DNA from: Bacteroidota bacterium
Lineage (GTDB): Bacteria; Bacteroidota; Bacteroidia; Bacteroidales; FEN-979
DNA: 42,192 nucleotides
Assembly (NCBI GenBank): GCA_026391775.1
Contig: JAPLDK010000043.1
Coordinates: forward strand, 1 to 42,192
Direction of reading: 5' to 3'
Below are positions 19,811 through 27,790 of the stretch, piece by piece (position 1 is the first letter of the stretch; each line of letters opens with the position of its first letter). The position numbers and the translations under genes are program-made. The notes below the pieces were generated by a model. The model saw only the letters and a list, made by a program, of their open reading frames with translations. It ran no database searches and was not told the origin of the DNA.

Positions 19811-20746
19811 ATGAAGAAGGTTTTTGCATTATTCCTGCTTTTTTTTACTTTTTTCTTTCTGCTTGCGGGCCCGATTCATGCCCAGGTAAAGCCCAATAAA
19901 ATTTACATTGATTCGGGAATCCTGAAAGCAAAGCTTGGAGATTACCAACCGGCCCTGAAAGACCTGAATAAAGCGGTTGCAATGGATTCGGGTAGCGCGG
20001 AGGCGTTTTATAACCGCGGCGTTGTCAGGTATGAGATAAAAGATTTTCAAGGGGCAATTGAAGATTTTAACCGTGTTCTTGAATTGCGACAGTCCTATCC
20101 CGAGCCCTGGTTTAACCGGGCTCTTGCAAAAGACGGGCTAAAAGATTATGATGGGGCAATCAGGGATTACACAAAGGCTGTAGCCCTGAAGGCCGACTTC
20201 CCAGATGCATATCATAATAAGGCCCTTGACCTGATGGAAATGGGAAATTACACTGAGGCTGTGATGAATTTCACCCGGGCCCTTCAATATAAACCGGTAT
20301 TTCCCGAAGCTTATTATAACCGGGCATTATGCCATTATAATCAAAATGATTATACAGCTGCGATTCAGGACTTCAACGAGGCTATAAGGATGGATACCTC
20401 CCAGGCTGATTATTTCGCCAGCAGGGGAGCCGCCAGGGCCGCCCTGGGGCAATATCAGGATGCAATAATTGATTTCGGGTTCGTGATCAGCATAAGATCC
20501 GGTGATGTATCGGCTCGCATGAACCTGGCTCTTGCCCAGATGTATCTTAAAGAATACGAAGATGCGATAAAGACTTACACAGCAGTCATAGATCTGCAGC
20601 CCGAAAACGGCGAAGCCTATACCAACCGGGGTGTGGCAAAGCAGTATCTTGAAAAGTCAGAAGATGCCTGCAATGATTGGGAAAGGGCTGTTGAGCTCGG
20701 CAGTGATAAAGCCAGGTCGTACATCTACAAATACTGCAAAAAATAA
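19811..20746 (+). CDS. Secreted TPR-repeat protein 2
   Basis: A 311-residue exported protein with signal peptide MKKVFALFLLFFTFFFLLAG, then about eight TPR units covering nearly the whole mature protein (AFYNRGVVRYEIKDFQGAIE, AYYNRALCHYNQNDYTAAIQ and similar). The last unit carries EDACNDWERAVELGSDKARS and the end reads KYCKK, matching the ACxDW and terminal Cys-Lys of the preceding paralogue. It begins 8 bp after that gene. It lacks the paralogue's long linker. Partner proteins are unknown. Confidence 0.87.
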   Translation: MKKVFALFLLFFTFFFLLAGPIHAQVKPNKIYIDSGILKAKLGDYQPALKDLNKAVAMDSGSAEAFYNRGVVRYEIKDFQGAIEDFNRVLELRQSYPEPWFNRALAKDGLKDYDGAIRDYTKAVALKADFPDAYHNKALDLMEMGNYTEAVMNFTRALQYKPVFPEAYYNRALCHYNQNDYTAAIQDFNEAIRMDTSQADYFASRGAARAALGQYQDAIIDFGFVISIRSGDVSARMNLALAQMYLKEYEDAIKTYTAVIDLQPENGEAYTNRGVAKQYLEKSEDACNDWERAVELGSDKARSYIYKYCKK

Positions 20747-20798
20747 TGCCACTTTTCATCATTTCCCGGATTAAGTCCTGAGATAATGATGGAAAACT

Positions 20799-22904
20799 AT
20801 GAATCCCTGGAGGCCCTTGCCTTTACTCAGGCTGGTTATCCCTTTTGTTGCCGGGATTATTGCAGGGCAATTATTCAATATCAGTCTGCCGGTTTTCTTT
20901 CTTTTCTCTCTGATGCTTCCTGCCTGCCTGGCGCTATTCTTGTTTCATTTGTTTGTACTGAGTTACCGGCTAAGATGGATGACTGGCTCATTGATACTGT
21001 TTGCCTTTTTTATTTCAGGTTTCCAACTTGCGCATATCAGATCAGAAGCTATGAACAGGCATTTTCAGGAATTCGGGAAAGCAGCAGTCCTACTGGTAAG
21101 AGTCAGCGATTGCCCTTCAGTCAAGCCGGCCTCGGCAAGCGTTGTAACTGATATTGTTTCATTCAGGGATTCCGGCATCTGGAAACCATTAAATACAAAA
21201 CTCTATCTCAGGCTTTATGGGAAGAATGCTAATTCACTGCTTTCCTATGGCAGTTATTACATGGTTTACAGCAGGCCGGAACCCTTGAAATTCTTTCATA
21301 ATACCCATTCGTTTAATTTCCGCGAATATTTATTTAGCAAAGGGGTCCGATATGAAACAGGTATCAGGGTCAGCGAATGCGTTCCGGTTTCCGGAGATCC
21401 TGGGATCGGGATAAACGGGTTTGCATTTATGGTCAGAGACCGCCTGCTGAGGATATTCAAGGATAAAGGCCTCGCCGGGCAGGAGTTTTCAGTTGCAGCA
21501 GCCCTGCTGCTGGGTTATGTGAACGAGATCGACAGCCGCCTTAAATCAGCTTTTGCGGCAAGCGGTACAATGCATATCCTTTCGGTATCAGGAATGCATG
21601 TAGGGATTATTTTTCTCTTCCTTGAGACCCTTCTCTCTTTTCTTACCAAATTCAGGCACGGTATTTACCTGAAATTGTTGATCCAGCTTCTGATTATCTG
21701 GGCCTATGCAGCAGTGACAGGCTTTTCCCCCGCAGTATTAAGGGCTGCAACATGCCTGAGTTTTTTAATTGCCGGTAAGGCCATCAAACGAAAGCCTGAG
21801 ATGCTGAATGTGATCAGCGCCTCCGTGTTCTTTTTATTGATCATGGATCCGTCGATTATCAGCGATGTCGGGTTCCAGCTTTCCTACCTGGCTGTAATAG
21901 GGATAGTTCTGCTATATAAACCCATCTATGATCTTTATGTGACCCATTACTGGCTGCCCGATAAAATATGGGCGTTGGTTGCAGTGTCAATAGCTGCACA
22001 AATTGCTACTTTTCCCCTGAGTTTGTATTACTTTCACCGTTTTCCCAACTATTTCATCCTTTCAAACCTGCTTATCGTTCCTTTATCGAACGGGATCATC
22101 CTGATGGGTATCCTCGGGTTATTATGCTCCTCAATACCCTTTATCGGAGGACTTGCTATCTCAGCATTAAAACTGCTCCTGACCTGGCTCAATAAAAGTG
22201 TATTGTGGATAGGTTCCCTGCCCGGAGCCGTGACTAGCGGGTTCTTCCCGACCATGATTGAAGTATGCCTTCTGTATCTTTTATTCATGGGGGTATTTTT
22301 GTTTCTTACCGGGAAGAGGCCAAAATTTCTGTTGTTTTCCTTATCCTGCCTGATCACACTGGGGATCTCGGGGATAATCGAAAAAACAGATCTCTCTTCC
22401 CATTGCAGGCTGGCCATACACCAGGGAAGGCAGGGGTATGTAATCAGGTTTATCAAAGGGAGAAAGGAAATATGTTTTTATTCAGGTCTGCGGATGATGA
22501 AAGACCCCTTTATCGCCGGCCAGATCGGTAACGAGCGGATGGCCGGTCAGGTGAACTCAGTTCAGGAACGTTGGGTAAATTTTAATGGCTGGAAAAAGGC
22601 AGAAGGATTTCCCGAAGTCGGCAGGTTCGGGAACATGTTGATTACAGGGGGCCGGCGGGTATATATCCTGGATGTGATATTAAGTAAAAATTTTCGGATG
22701 AAGGCCCATACCGATATCCTGCTTATAAGCCGGAACACCCCATACAGTATGGAACTGCTTAAGGCTGTATTTTCTCCGGTGATAATTATAAATCTTTCAA
22801 CTGCTTCCCATTCAAGGGTTTTAATCTGGTCGGACCAGGCCCGGAGGTTGGGCCTGAAATTTTATGATTTGAGAACAACCGGATTCTATGAGGAAGAATT
22901 ATAA
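20799..22904 (+). CDS. comEC: ComEC/Rec2-family membrane protein
   Basis: ComEC forms the inner-membrane channel for single-stranded DNA uptake in competent bacteria. The 701-residue protein has N-terminal membrane helices, a DUF4131-type periplasmic domain (about 60-215), and the polytopic competence domain (about 225-500) with SGTMHILSVSGMHVGIIF, GFSPAVLRAATCLSFLIAGK and GFQLSYLAVIGIVLLYKP. The C-terminal part is soluble and lacks the metal ligands (HxHxDH) of the metallo-beta-lactamase domain found in longer ComEC proteins. No other uptake genes are adjacent; a ComEA-like helix-hairpin-helix protein lies at 31644. Confidence 0.9.
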   Translation: MNPWRPLPLLRLVIPFVAGIIAGQLFNISLPVFFLFSLMLPACLALFLFHLFVLSYRLRWMTGSLILFAFFISGFQLAHIRSEAMNRHFQEFGKAAVLLVRVSDCPSVKPASASVVTDIVSFRDSGIWKPLNTKLYLRLYGKNANSLLSYGSYYMVYSRPEPLKFFHNTHSFNFREYLFSKGVRYETGIRVSECVPVSGDPGIGINGFAFMVRDRLLRIFKDKGLAGQEFSVAAALLLGYVNEIDSRLKSAFAASGTMHILSVSGMHVGIIFLFLETLLSFLTKFRHGIYLKLLIQLLIIWAYAAVTGFSPAVLRAATCLSFLIAGKAIKRKPEMLNVISASVFFLLIMDPSIISDVGFQLSYLAVIGIVLLYKPIYDLYVTHYWLPDKIWALVAVSIAAQIATFPLSLYYFHRFPNYFILSNLLIVPLSNGIILMGILGLLCSSIPFIGGLAISALKLLLTWLNKSVLWIGSLPGAVTSGFFPTMIEVCLLYLLFMGVFLFLTGKRPKFLLFSLSCLITLGISGIIEKTDLSSHCRLAIHQGRQGYVIRFIKGRKEICFYSGLRMMKDPFIAGQIGNERMAGQVNSVQERWVNFNGWKKAEGFPEVGRFGNMLITGGRRVYILDVILSKNFRMKAHTDILLISRNTPYSMELLKAVFSPVIIINLSTASHSRVLIWSDQARRLGLKFYDLRTTGFYEEEL

Positions 22905-22909
22905 TTTTT

Positions 22910-22940
22910 TTTGAAAATCCGGAAAATTAATATACTTTTG
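22910..22940 (+). promoter_or_regulatory. Promoter of tRNA-Asp
   Basis: TTTG (22910-22913), 19 bases, then TACTTTTG (22933-22940): an almost ideal Bacteroidota promoter. The expected start lies about 7 bases before the tRNA, and the -33 element directly follows the comEC stop. Confidence 0.8.
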
Positions 22941-22953
22941 CAAGCTGAATGAA

Positions 22954-23027
22954 GGACTGGTAGTTCAGCTGGTTAGAATGCCGCCCTGTCACGGCGGAGG
23001 TCGCGAGTTCGAGTCTCGTCCAGTCCG
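22954..23027 (+). tRNA. tRNA-Asp (anticodon GTC)
   Basis: The acceptor stem GGACTGG (22954-22960) pairs with CCAGTCC (23020-23026), and the discriminator is G. The D loop contains TTCAGCTGGTTAGAA. The anticodon stem CCGCC/GGCGG holds loop CTGTCAC with GTC at 22988-22990. The T arm is GCGAG TTCGAGT CTCGT. The 3' CCA is not fully encoded (GCA follows). Confidence 0.98.
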
Positions 23028-23040
23028 CAAATTCAAAAAG

Positions 23041-23076
23041 AAAAACCCTGTAGCAGCCTATACTACAGGGTTTTTT
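23041..23076 (+). terminator. Intrinsic terminator of tRNA-Asp
   Basis: CCCTGTAG (23046-23053) pairs perfectly with CTACAGGG (23063-23070) around a 9-base loop, with AAAAA before and TTTTTT after. It ends tRNA-Asp transcription on the plus strand, and its A run lets it act on the minus strand too, where the small basic gene ends at 23120. Confidence 0.9.
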
Positions 23077-23119
23077 GTTAGTTGAATGAAAAGCAGAAAG
23101 TAAGGCACGTATGTGTGGC

Positions 23120-23230
23120 TTAGTACTTCCCTTTCTTTTCTTTCTTTTCCTTTTTCTCCAGCCTTTTTTCTTTCAGTGTTTTTGTCGGCTCTTTCTTGAC
23201 GCTCTTTTTAACATCTTTTCCTTTTGACAT
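23120..23230 (-). CDS. Small lysine-rich basic protein, 36 residues
   Basis: The frame from ATG 23230 to TAA 23120 reads MSKGKDVKKSVKKEPTKTLK followed by EKRLEKKEKKEKKGKY. About half the residues are Lys or Arg, with Glu as the main other residue; there are no hydrophobic segments. A near-ideal promoter lies about 55 bases upstream (23285-23316) and the tRNA-Asp terminator lies just downstream, so it is an independent transcription unit. I recall similar tiny basic proteins in other Bacteroidota but no established function. The charge suggests binding to RNA, DNA or the ribosome, which is inference only. Confidence 0.7.
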   Translation of the reverse strand: MSKGKDVKKSVKKEPTKTLKEKRLEKKEKKEKKGKY

Positions 23231-23284
23231 AACAGTAGATTTTGATGGTTAATATTTGTCTGTAATTAATTTCTCTAAGTAATA

Positions 23285-23316
23285 CAAAAATACGGATTAT
23301 GAGTTAAAAATGCAAA
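23285..23316 (-). promoter_or_regulatory. Promoter of the small basic protein gene
   Basis: On the minus strand: TTTG (23316-23313), exactly 20 bases, then TATTTTTG (23292-23285). This matches the Bacteroidota consensus fully and would start transcription near 23278, leaving a leader of about 48 bases. Confidence 0.75.
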
Positions 23317-23342
23317 AGCAGTATTTAAGATAAAGCACCTCG

Positions 23343-25121
23343 TCAGGGCTCTTTGCTGAAATCCTCCTGTGAAATAATTATAATCTCAGCCTTTTTATCC
23401 TTTGTGAACTCCTCGTTGAGTTTTGGAAGATCATTGCTTATAAAGCTATTCATCTCAGTGATGATTTTATCGGATTCACCTGCAAGAAAGTCAAGCCCCT
23501 GAAGCTGGGAATCGGTTGGCCGGCCCGGGTATTGCATTATTGAACCATAAATGAAAGCAATCCGTTCCCTTAGCCTTTCTTCACCAGTTATTTTGCCTTC
23601 CTTTGTAGAGACTATTTTGCAATGCAGTGTGTCCATCTGTACAGAAATTGCAAGGAGTTTCTTCGAAAACGATTTTGAAACAAATTTAGCAAGGTTCTTT
23701 GTCTGATCGCGTACTTCCCTCGCCTGCCTGTCGGTATAAGCAAGTGATTGAAGCAGGTTATAGGCTTTCATGACGGCTTTCTGCCTCGTATCGCGGTCCT
23801 GCAACGAATACAATGATTTGGGGTCGGGCAGAAGGCGGATCTTTGTCTCGTAAACATCATTATTCCGGAATAACTTTACAGTATATTCACCCGGAGAATA
23901 GTTCGGGCCTGCAAATGCTGAGCCTTCTATTTGAGGGGATACAGGCACCTTGGGTGGTTTCATTTGTATAGTCCACTGCAGAACATTGATCCCTTTGCGC
24001 ATACCGGCTGGGAGTCTCTTGATCATTTTTCCTTCGGCATCATAGATCTCGAGATGAATATCACCGAAAATATGGCGTTTTTTCATGTAATACACGATGG
24101 ACGCAGCATCCTGGGCCACCTGACCGATATATTCATCATCCCCGTTCCATTGCTGGGTGTATGTGCCTTCCCTTATTATATAATCTTTCGGTTTCAGGAA
24201 TTTTACATCAGCCTCCAGCACATCCTTTGAGATCTGTCTGAAAGGGGAGAGGTCATCAATGATCATGATGCCCCTTCCGTGGGTTGCCAGCACCAAGGAT
24301 TGTTCCCGCTGATGGATAACCATGTCCATAACAGGGACCTTGGGAACATTTCCTTTGAAGAAACACCAGTTCTGTCCTCCGTCGATGGTAAGGTAAAGAC
24401 CTCCTTCGGTCCCGAGGAATAGCAGATCGGGCTTTACCAGATCCTCTTTGATCACATGGCAGTATGCCTTGATCGTGGTATCGGCGAGTGATTTCCAGGT
24501 CTTTCCAAGGTCGCATGATTTGAAGATATACGGAGTTTTATCTCCCATCCTGTGACCGTCGAATGTCACATAAACCGTGTTTTTATCAAAATGACCGGGT
24601 TCAACATAGGAACACCAGGTGTTTGACGGAAGATAGGGTATATTGCTTACCACATTGGTCCATGATTTTCCCCCGTCGGCAGTGACCTGTAGGTTGCCGT
24701 CGTCAGTGCCAACCCATATAATAAGGCTGTCGAGCGGAGACTCATTGATGGTATATATTGTACAATGGTTTTCGGCGGATGAGTTATCAACGGTAAGCCC
24801 GCCTGATTTTTCCTGTTTGAGTTTTTTCGGGTCGTCGGTCGTGAGGTCGGGAGAGATGCGTAACCAGGAATCACCACGGTTGCTCGTTTTATACAGATAC
24901 TGGGCCCCTGCATAGAACCTGTTACTGGTAGGACTGAATATCATAGGGGCATTCCAGTTAAACCGTAATTCTTTGGTGTCCTTGTCTTTGAATGGGATAA
25001 GAGATTTGTATTGGCCCGATTTCTGGTAATACCTGGCAATTTTTCCGCCCTGAAACTGCCAGTATAGGATATTCGAATCGAGTTTATCGCAGTACACATA
25101 AAACCCGTCTCCAAACCCCAC
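23343..25121 (-). CDS. Sortilin/VPS10-like beta-propeller protein, C-terminal fragment
   Basis: This is the downstream part (592 codons from GTG 25121) of a propeller gene broken by a frameshift. It opens GFGDGFYVYCDKLDSN, which in intact relatives directly follows the GSWYGPS region now in the other frame. Asp-box repeats continue (TSNRGDSW, TADGGKSW, SCDLGKTW, TIDGGQNW), and THGRGIMIIDD marks the propeller end near residue 280. The rest is a beta domain (KGINVLQWTIQMKPPKV) and a helical C-terminal region. The GTG is probably not a real start. See the N-terminal fragment for the repair that restores one reading frame. Confidence 0.85.
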   Translation of the reverse strand: MGFGDGFYVYCDKLDSNILYWQFQGGKIARYYQKSGQYKSLIPFKDKDTKELRFNWNAPMIFSPTSNRFYAGAQYLYKTSNRGDSWLRISPDLTTDDPKKLKQEKSGGLTVDNSSAENHCTIYTINESPLDSLIIWVGTDDGNLQVTADGGKSWTNVVSNIPYLPSNTWCSYVEPGHFDKNTVYVTFDGHRMGDKTPYIFKSCDLGKTWKSLADTTIKAYCHVIKEDLVKPDLLFLGTEGGLYLTIDGGQNWCFFKGNVPKVPVMDMVIHQREQSLVLATHGRGIMIIDDLSPFRQISKDVLEADVKFLKPKDYIIREGTYTQQWNGDDEYIGQVAQDAASIVYYMKKRHIFGDIHLEIYDAEGKMIKRLPAGMRKGINVLQWTIQMKPPKVPVSPQIEGSAFAGPNYSPGEYTVKLFRNNDVYETKIRLLPDPKSLYSLQDRDTRQKAVMKAYNLLQSLAYTDRQAREVRDQTKNLAKFVSKSFSKKLLAISVQMDTLHCKIVSTKEGKITGEERLRERIAFIYGSIMQYPGRPTDSQLQGLDFLAGESDKIITEMNSFISNDLPKLNEEFTKDKKAEIIIISQEDFSKEP

Positions 25122-26401
25122 ACTTTTCCAGCTGACCTTGAAGGGCCATACCAGGATCCGTTATCCTGCAATCCCCCGTAAACATTGAACGGGTCAGCAT
25201 TATCACAGCTCACATGATAGAACTGGGAAACCGGCAGGTTCCGCATCAGCCGCCATGTATTTCCTTTATCCATGGAATAATACACCCCGCCATCAGTCCC
25301 CATATAAATAAGGTTATTATCCTTTTTACTGATGTAAACCGGATGACAGTCGCCATGGTAATTCCCGCCTTCAACTGCAGCTGAACTGAAGGTTTTGCCT
25401 CCATCGGTACTTTTGCTCAGGTTGAAGCCCGGTTTATATACCACGTTAGTATCGAGGGGGTCAAGGGCCATGAAGGAAAAATAGAAGGGACGGTCGTTGA
25501 CAGCCTCCGATCGGGTCATCAGTTTCCATGTGACCCCTTTGTCGGAAGAGCGATACAAGCCTGTTCTTTCAGCTTCGATCAGCGCATAGACCAGATCGGA
25601 TTTTACCGGGCTTACCGAGACTGAGATCCTGCCGAGCATGCCTTCAGGCATATCAGCTGTTATTTTTGCCCATGTTTTACCTGCGTCCGAAGAACGGTAA
25701 AGCCCGCTGCCCTTGCCGCCCGAACTAAACGACCAGGGAGTCCTGCGGAATTCCCACATCCCGGCATACATAATATCAGGGTCTTTCCAGTCAATTGCAA
25801 CATCACTGCAGCCCGTGTTTTCATCGACATACAAGACTTTTTCCCAGGTTGTCCCTCCGTCGCTTGTCCTGTACAAGCCCCTGTCGGAGCTGGAGCTCCA
25901 GAGATTGCCAAGAGCTGCAGCAAATACGATATCTGAATTTTTAGGATGAACCAGGATCTTAGAGATCCTCTCGGTTTTTTCCAGGCCCATTCGTTTCCAG
26001 GTTTCCCCGGCGTTATTCGTCCGGTAAATTCCATCACCGACCGATACAGAATTCCTTACCCAGACTTCGCCTGAACCGACCCAGACCGTATCGGGATGCC
26101 GCTGATCAATGGTTATAGCGCCTATCGACTGGTTGTATTTATCGAACATCGGTTTGAATGTGGTGCCATAATTCTTGGATTTCCAAAGTCCGCCGCTTGC
26201 AGCTCCAACATACAACATGGCAGGGTTCCGGTCCACTGCATCCAGGGCTGTTATACGGCCGCTCATGATCGCCGGGCCGATCTGGCGGGCCTTGATGTCA
26301 CCAAAGGTATTTTCATCGACTTTCACGCGGTCCTGGGCCTGCATCCTTACTGCAACAATACAGAAAATGGAGGCGATAATGACTTTGATCACCAGTTTCA
26401 T
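24941..26401 (-). CDS. Sortilin/VPS10-like beta-propeller protein, N-terminal fragment (frameshifted)
   Basis: A signal peptide (MKLVIKVIIASIFCIVAVRM, cut near AQA) is followed by Asp-box propeller blades: SKNYGTTF, TNNAGETW, TSDGGTTW, SSDAGKTW, SSDKGVTW, STDGGKTF and SMDKGNTW. The true sequence ends near GGLQDNGSWYGPS; the 70 or so residues after it, down to 24941, are read out of frame. Adding one A at about 25140 (in CTTGAA on the plus strand) gives GSWYGPSKVSWKSVGFGDGF and joins both parts into 1019 residues. The family is a secreted or outer-surface propeller common in Bacteroidota and also called glycosyl hydrolase BNR; no catalytic role is shown. It lies 19 bp downstream of the LolA-like gene and is probably cotranscribed with it. 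Confidence 0.87.
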   Translation of the reverse strand: MKLVIKVIIASIFCIVAVRMQAQDRVKVDENTFGDIKARQIGPAIMSGRITALDAVDRNPAMLYVGAASGGLWKSKNYGTTFKPMFDKYNQSIGAITIDQRHPDTVWVGSGEVWVRNSVSVGDGIYRTNNAGETWKRMGLEKTERISKILVHPKNSDIVFAAALGNLWSSSSDRGLYRTSDGGTTWEKVLYVDENTGCSDVAIDWKDPDIMYAGMWEFRRTPWSFSSGGKGSGLYRSSDAGKTWAKITADMPEGMLGRISVSVSPVKSDLVYALIEAERTGLYRSSDKGVTWKLMTRSEAVNDRPFYFSFMALDPLDTNVVYKPGFNLSKSTDGGKTFSSAAVEGGNYHGDCHPVYISKKDNNLIYMGTDGGVYYSMDKGNTWRLMRNLPVSQFYHVSCDNADPFNVYGGLQDNGSWYGPSRSAGKVWGLETGFMCTAINSIRISYTGSFRAEKLPGITRNRANTNLLSHSKTRTPKNYGLTGMPL

Positions 26402-26420
26402 GATGGGACTTTTAATGTTC

Positions 26421-27152
26421 TTATTTTTTTACTGCGGGCTTTACGAAGAGGCTGTCGCTGACGGGAATATTGACTTCAGTTTTATCGATCACAATCTGTG
26501 ATACGGTTTGTTCCTTAACTTTGTTGGTAATAGTTCCTGCCATAAGAACCCCGCTTACATCCTTGTAATTAGTGTACTGGCTTTCACTTTCCACTTCATT
26601 TCCCTGGATCTTCACTTTGGAGGATGTTTTCAGCAAAATAAAATTCTCAGCATCGATGAAGTATGTATCAATATCTCCACTGGCTTTAGTGAGTTTTATT
26701 TTGTATGACGAAGAACCTTCCATGTCTTCTTTACCAAGTAATTCAGCCTGGTGGCCTTTTTCTTTCCAGTTATAAATAGCCCCTTCCATATCGGCCTGGT
26801 CTTTCATACCTTTGATTTCATCGGCTGTCATGTCCTGGGGGGCCGATGACCCTGACCATGGAACTACGCTCCAACCTGCCTGTCCGTCGAAAGCCTGGAT
26901 CATTTTATTTCCCTGAATTTCTGCCTCAACTCTCAGTTTTGAAGGCCGTTTCATGATCATCGTAAACGGAAACTCCATGCCCTGGGCGATGGTTTTACCG
27001 TTTGCTTTATATGAGGTCCAGTCCTTCATTTTTTCAATGCCCGTGGCTTTGTAATAAGCTTTGAGAACCTCGTCGAGTTTCATTTCCTGAGCTTTCCCGG
27101 CAACAGAGGCCATGAGGAATGCAATAATTACTAAAACAATTGATTTTTTCAT
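26421..27152 (-). CDS. LolA-like exported protein (outer-membrane lipoprotein-sorting fold)
   Basis: A 243-residue protein from ATG 27152, where signal peptide MKKSIVLVIIAFLMASVAGK starts; a longer frame upstream has no signal-like N-terminus and is rejected. The mature part shows the LolA/LppX-like arrangement: an N-terminal helix (LDEVLKAYYKATGIEKMKDW), then beta strands with MIMKRPSKLRVEAEIQGNKM, AFDGQAGW and YFIDAENFILLKTSSKVKIQ. Such proteins bind lipids or lipoprotein acyl chains in a hydrophobic half-barrel. No lipobox is present. Whether it truly sorts lipoproteins is not shown; a classical LolA may lie elsewhere. It precedes the propeller gene. Confidence 0.75.
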   Translation of the reverse strand: MKKSIVLVIIAFLMASVAGKAQEMKLDEVLKAYYKATGIEKMKDWTSYKANGKTIAQGMEFPFTMIMKRPSKLRVEAEIQGNKMIQAFDGQAGWSVVPWSGSSAPQDMTADEIKGMKDQADMEGAIYNWKEKGHQAELLGKEDMEGSSSYKIKLTKASGDIDTYFIDAENFILLKTSSKVKIQGNEVESESQYTNYKDVSGVLMAGTITNKVKEQTVSQIVIDKTEVNIPVSDSLFVKPAVKK

Positions 27153-27195
27153 ATAAAATGGGTTAATTTTGGGATGTTCATTTTCATTAGAAGTG

Positions 27196-27227
27196 CAAAG
27201 GTGAAAATAGTTACAGCAATTTACAAA
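27196..27227 (-). promoter_or_regulatory. Candidate promoter of the LolA-like/propeller unit
   Basis: On the minus strand TTTG (27227-27224), 20 bases, then CACCTTTG (27203-27196), one mismatch from TAnnTTTG. The leader to ATG 27152 would be about 37 bases. Confidence 0.5.
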
Positions 27228-27268
27228 TATATTCAAGGTATCTAACTGGAGAAATAACCCTTTATGTC

Positions 27269-27790
27269 ATGACTATTTTCGGAAACCATTATCTTCAGAT
27301 CATTCTCAGCGCCATCGCTGTTTATGTTTTTCTGATCCTTGCCATTCGTTTGTTCGGGAAAAAAGAACTCTCTCAGCTCTCCGTATTCGACCTCGTATTT
27401 ATTCTTCTTATAAGCAATGCAGTACAGAACGCGATGGTTCTTGGTGACAATAGCCTTGTAGGCGGACTTCTGGCAGCTCTTGCATTGTTTGCCGTAAATT
27501 ATGCAATGAAGTACCTGCAATACAGGTTTCCCGGATTCAGCAAAGCATTACAGGGAGAGCCTGTCATGCTGGTCTACCATGGGGTAATACTGGAATCACA
27601 CCTGAAAATTGCGAAGATCACAAAGGAGGAAGTGCTTGAAGCGATCCGTGAACATGGGGTGCCTTCCGAAAAAGATGTGGACCTTGCTATCCTGGAAGTT
27701 GACGGAAACATCAGTGTCTTATCCAGTAAATTCGCAAAAACGAGCAGTCACAGGCATAAAGGGCACAAGGTGGTAAGGAAGGAAAACTAG
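27269..27790 (+). CDS. DUF421 (YetF-type) membrane protein
   Basis: A 173-residue protein with three N-terminal membrane segments (about 8-26, 40-58, 62-80) and a cytoplasmic domain. Family patterns are RLFGKKELSQLSVFDLVFIL, then GDNSLVGGLLA, QGEPVMLVYHG and DLAILEVDGNISVL. The family (DUF421, YetF/YcaP) has no firmly established function. It stands alone on the plus strand between two minus-strand units, and its TAG stop directly abuts the rny stop (TAGCTA). Confidence 0.88.
   Translation: MTIFGNHYLQIILSAIAVYVFLILAIRLFGKKELSQLSVFDLVFILLISNAVQNAMVLGDNSLVGGLLAALALFAVNYAMKYLQYRFPGFSKALQGEPVMLVYHGVILESHLKIAKITKEEVLEAIREHGVPSEKDVDLAILEVDGNISVLSSKFAKTSSHRHKGHKVVRKEN

Noticed and set aside
22300-22904. 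Metallo-beta-lactamase domain at the end of ComEC
   Set aside because: The region lacks the His/Asp metal motif; the C-terminal part is a different soluble segment.
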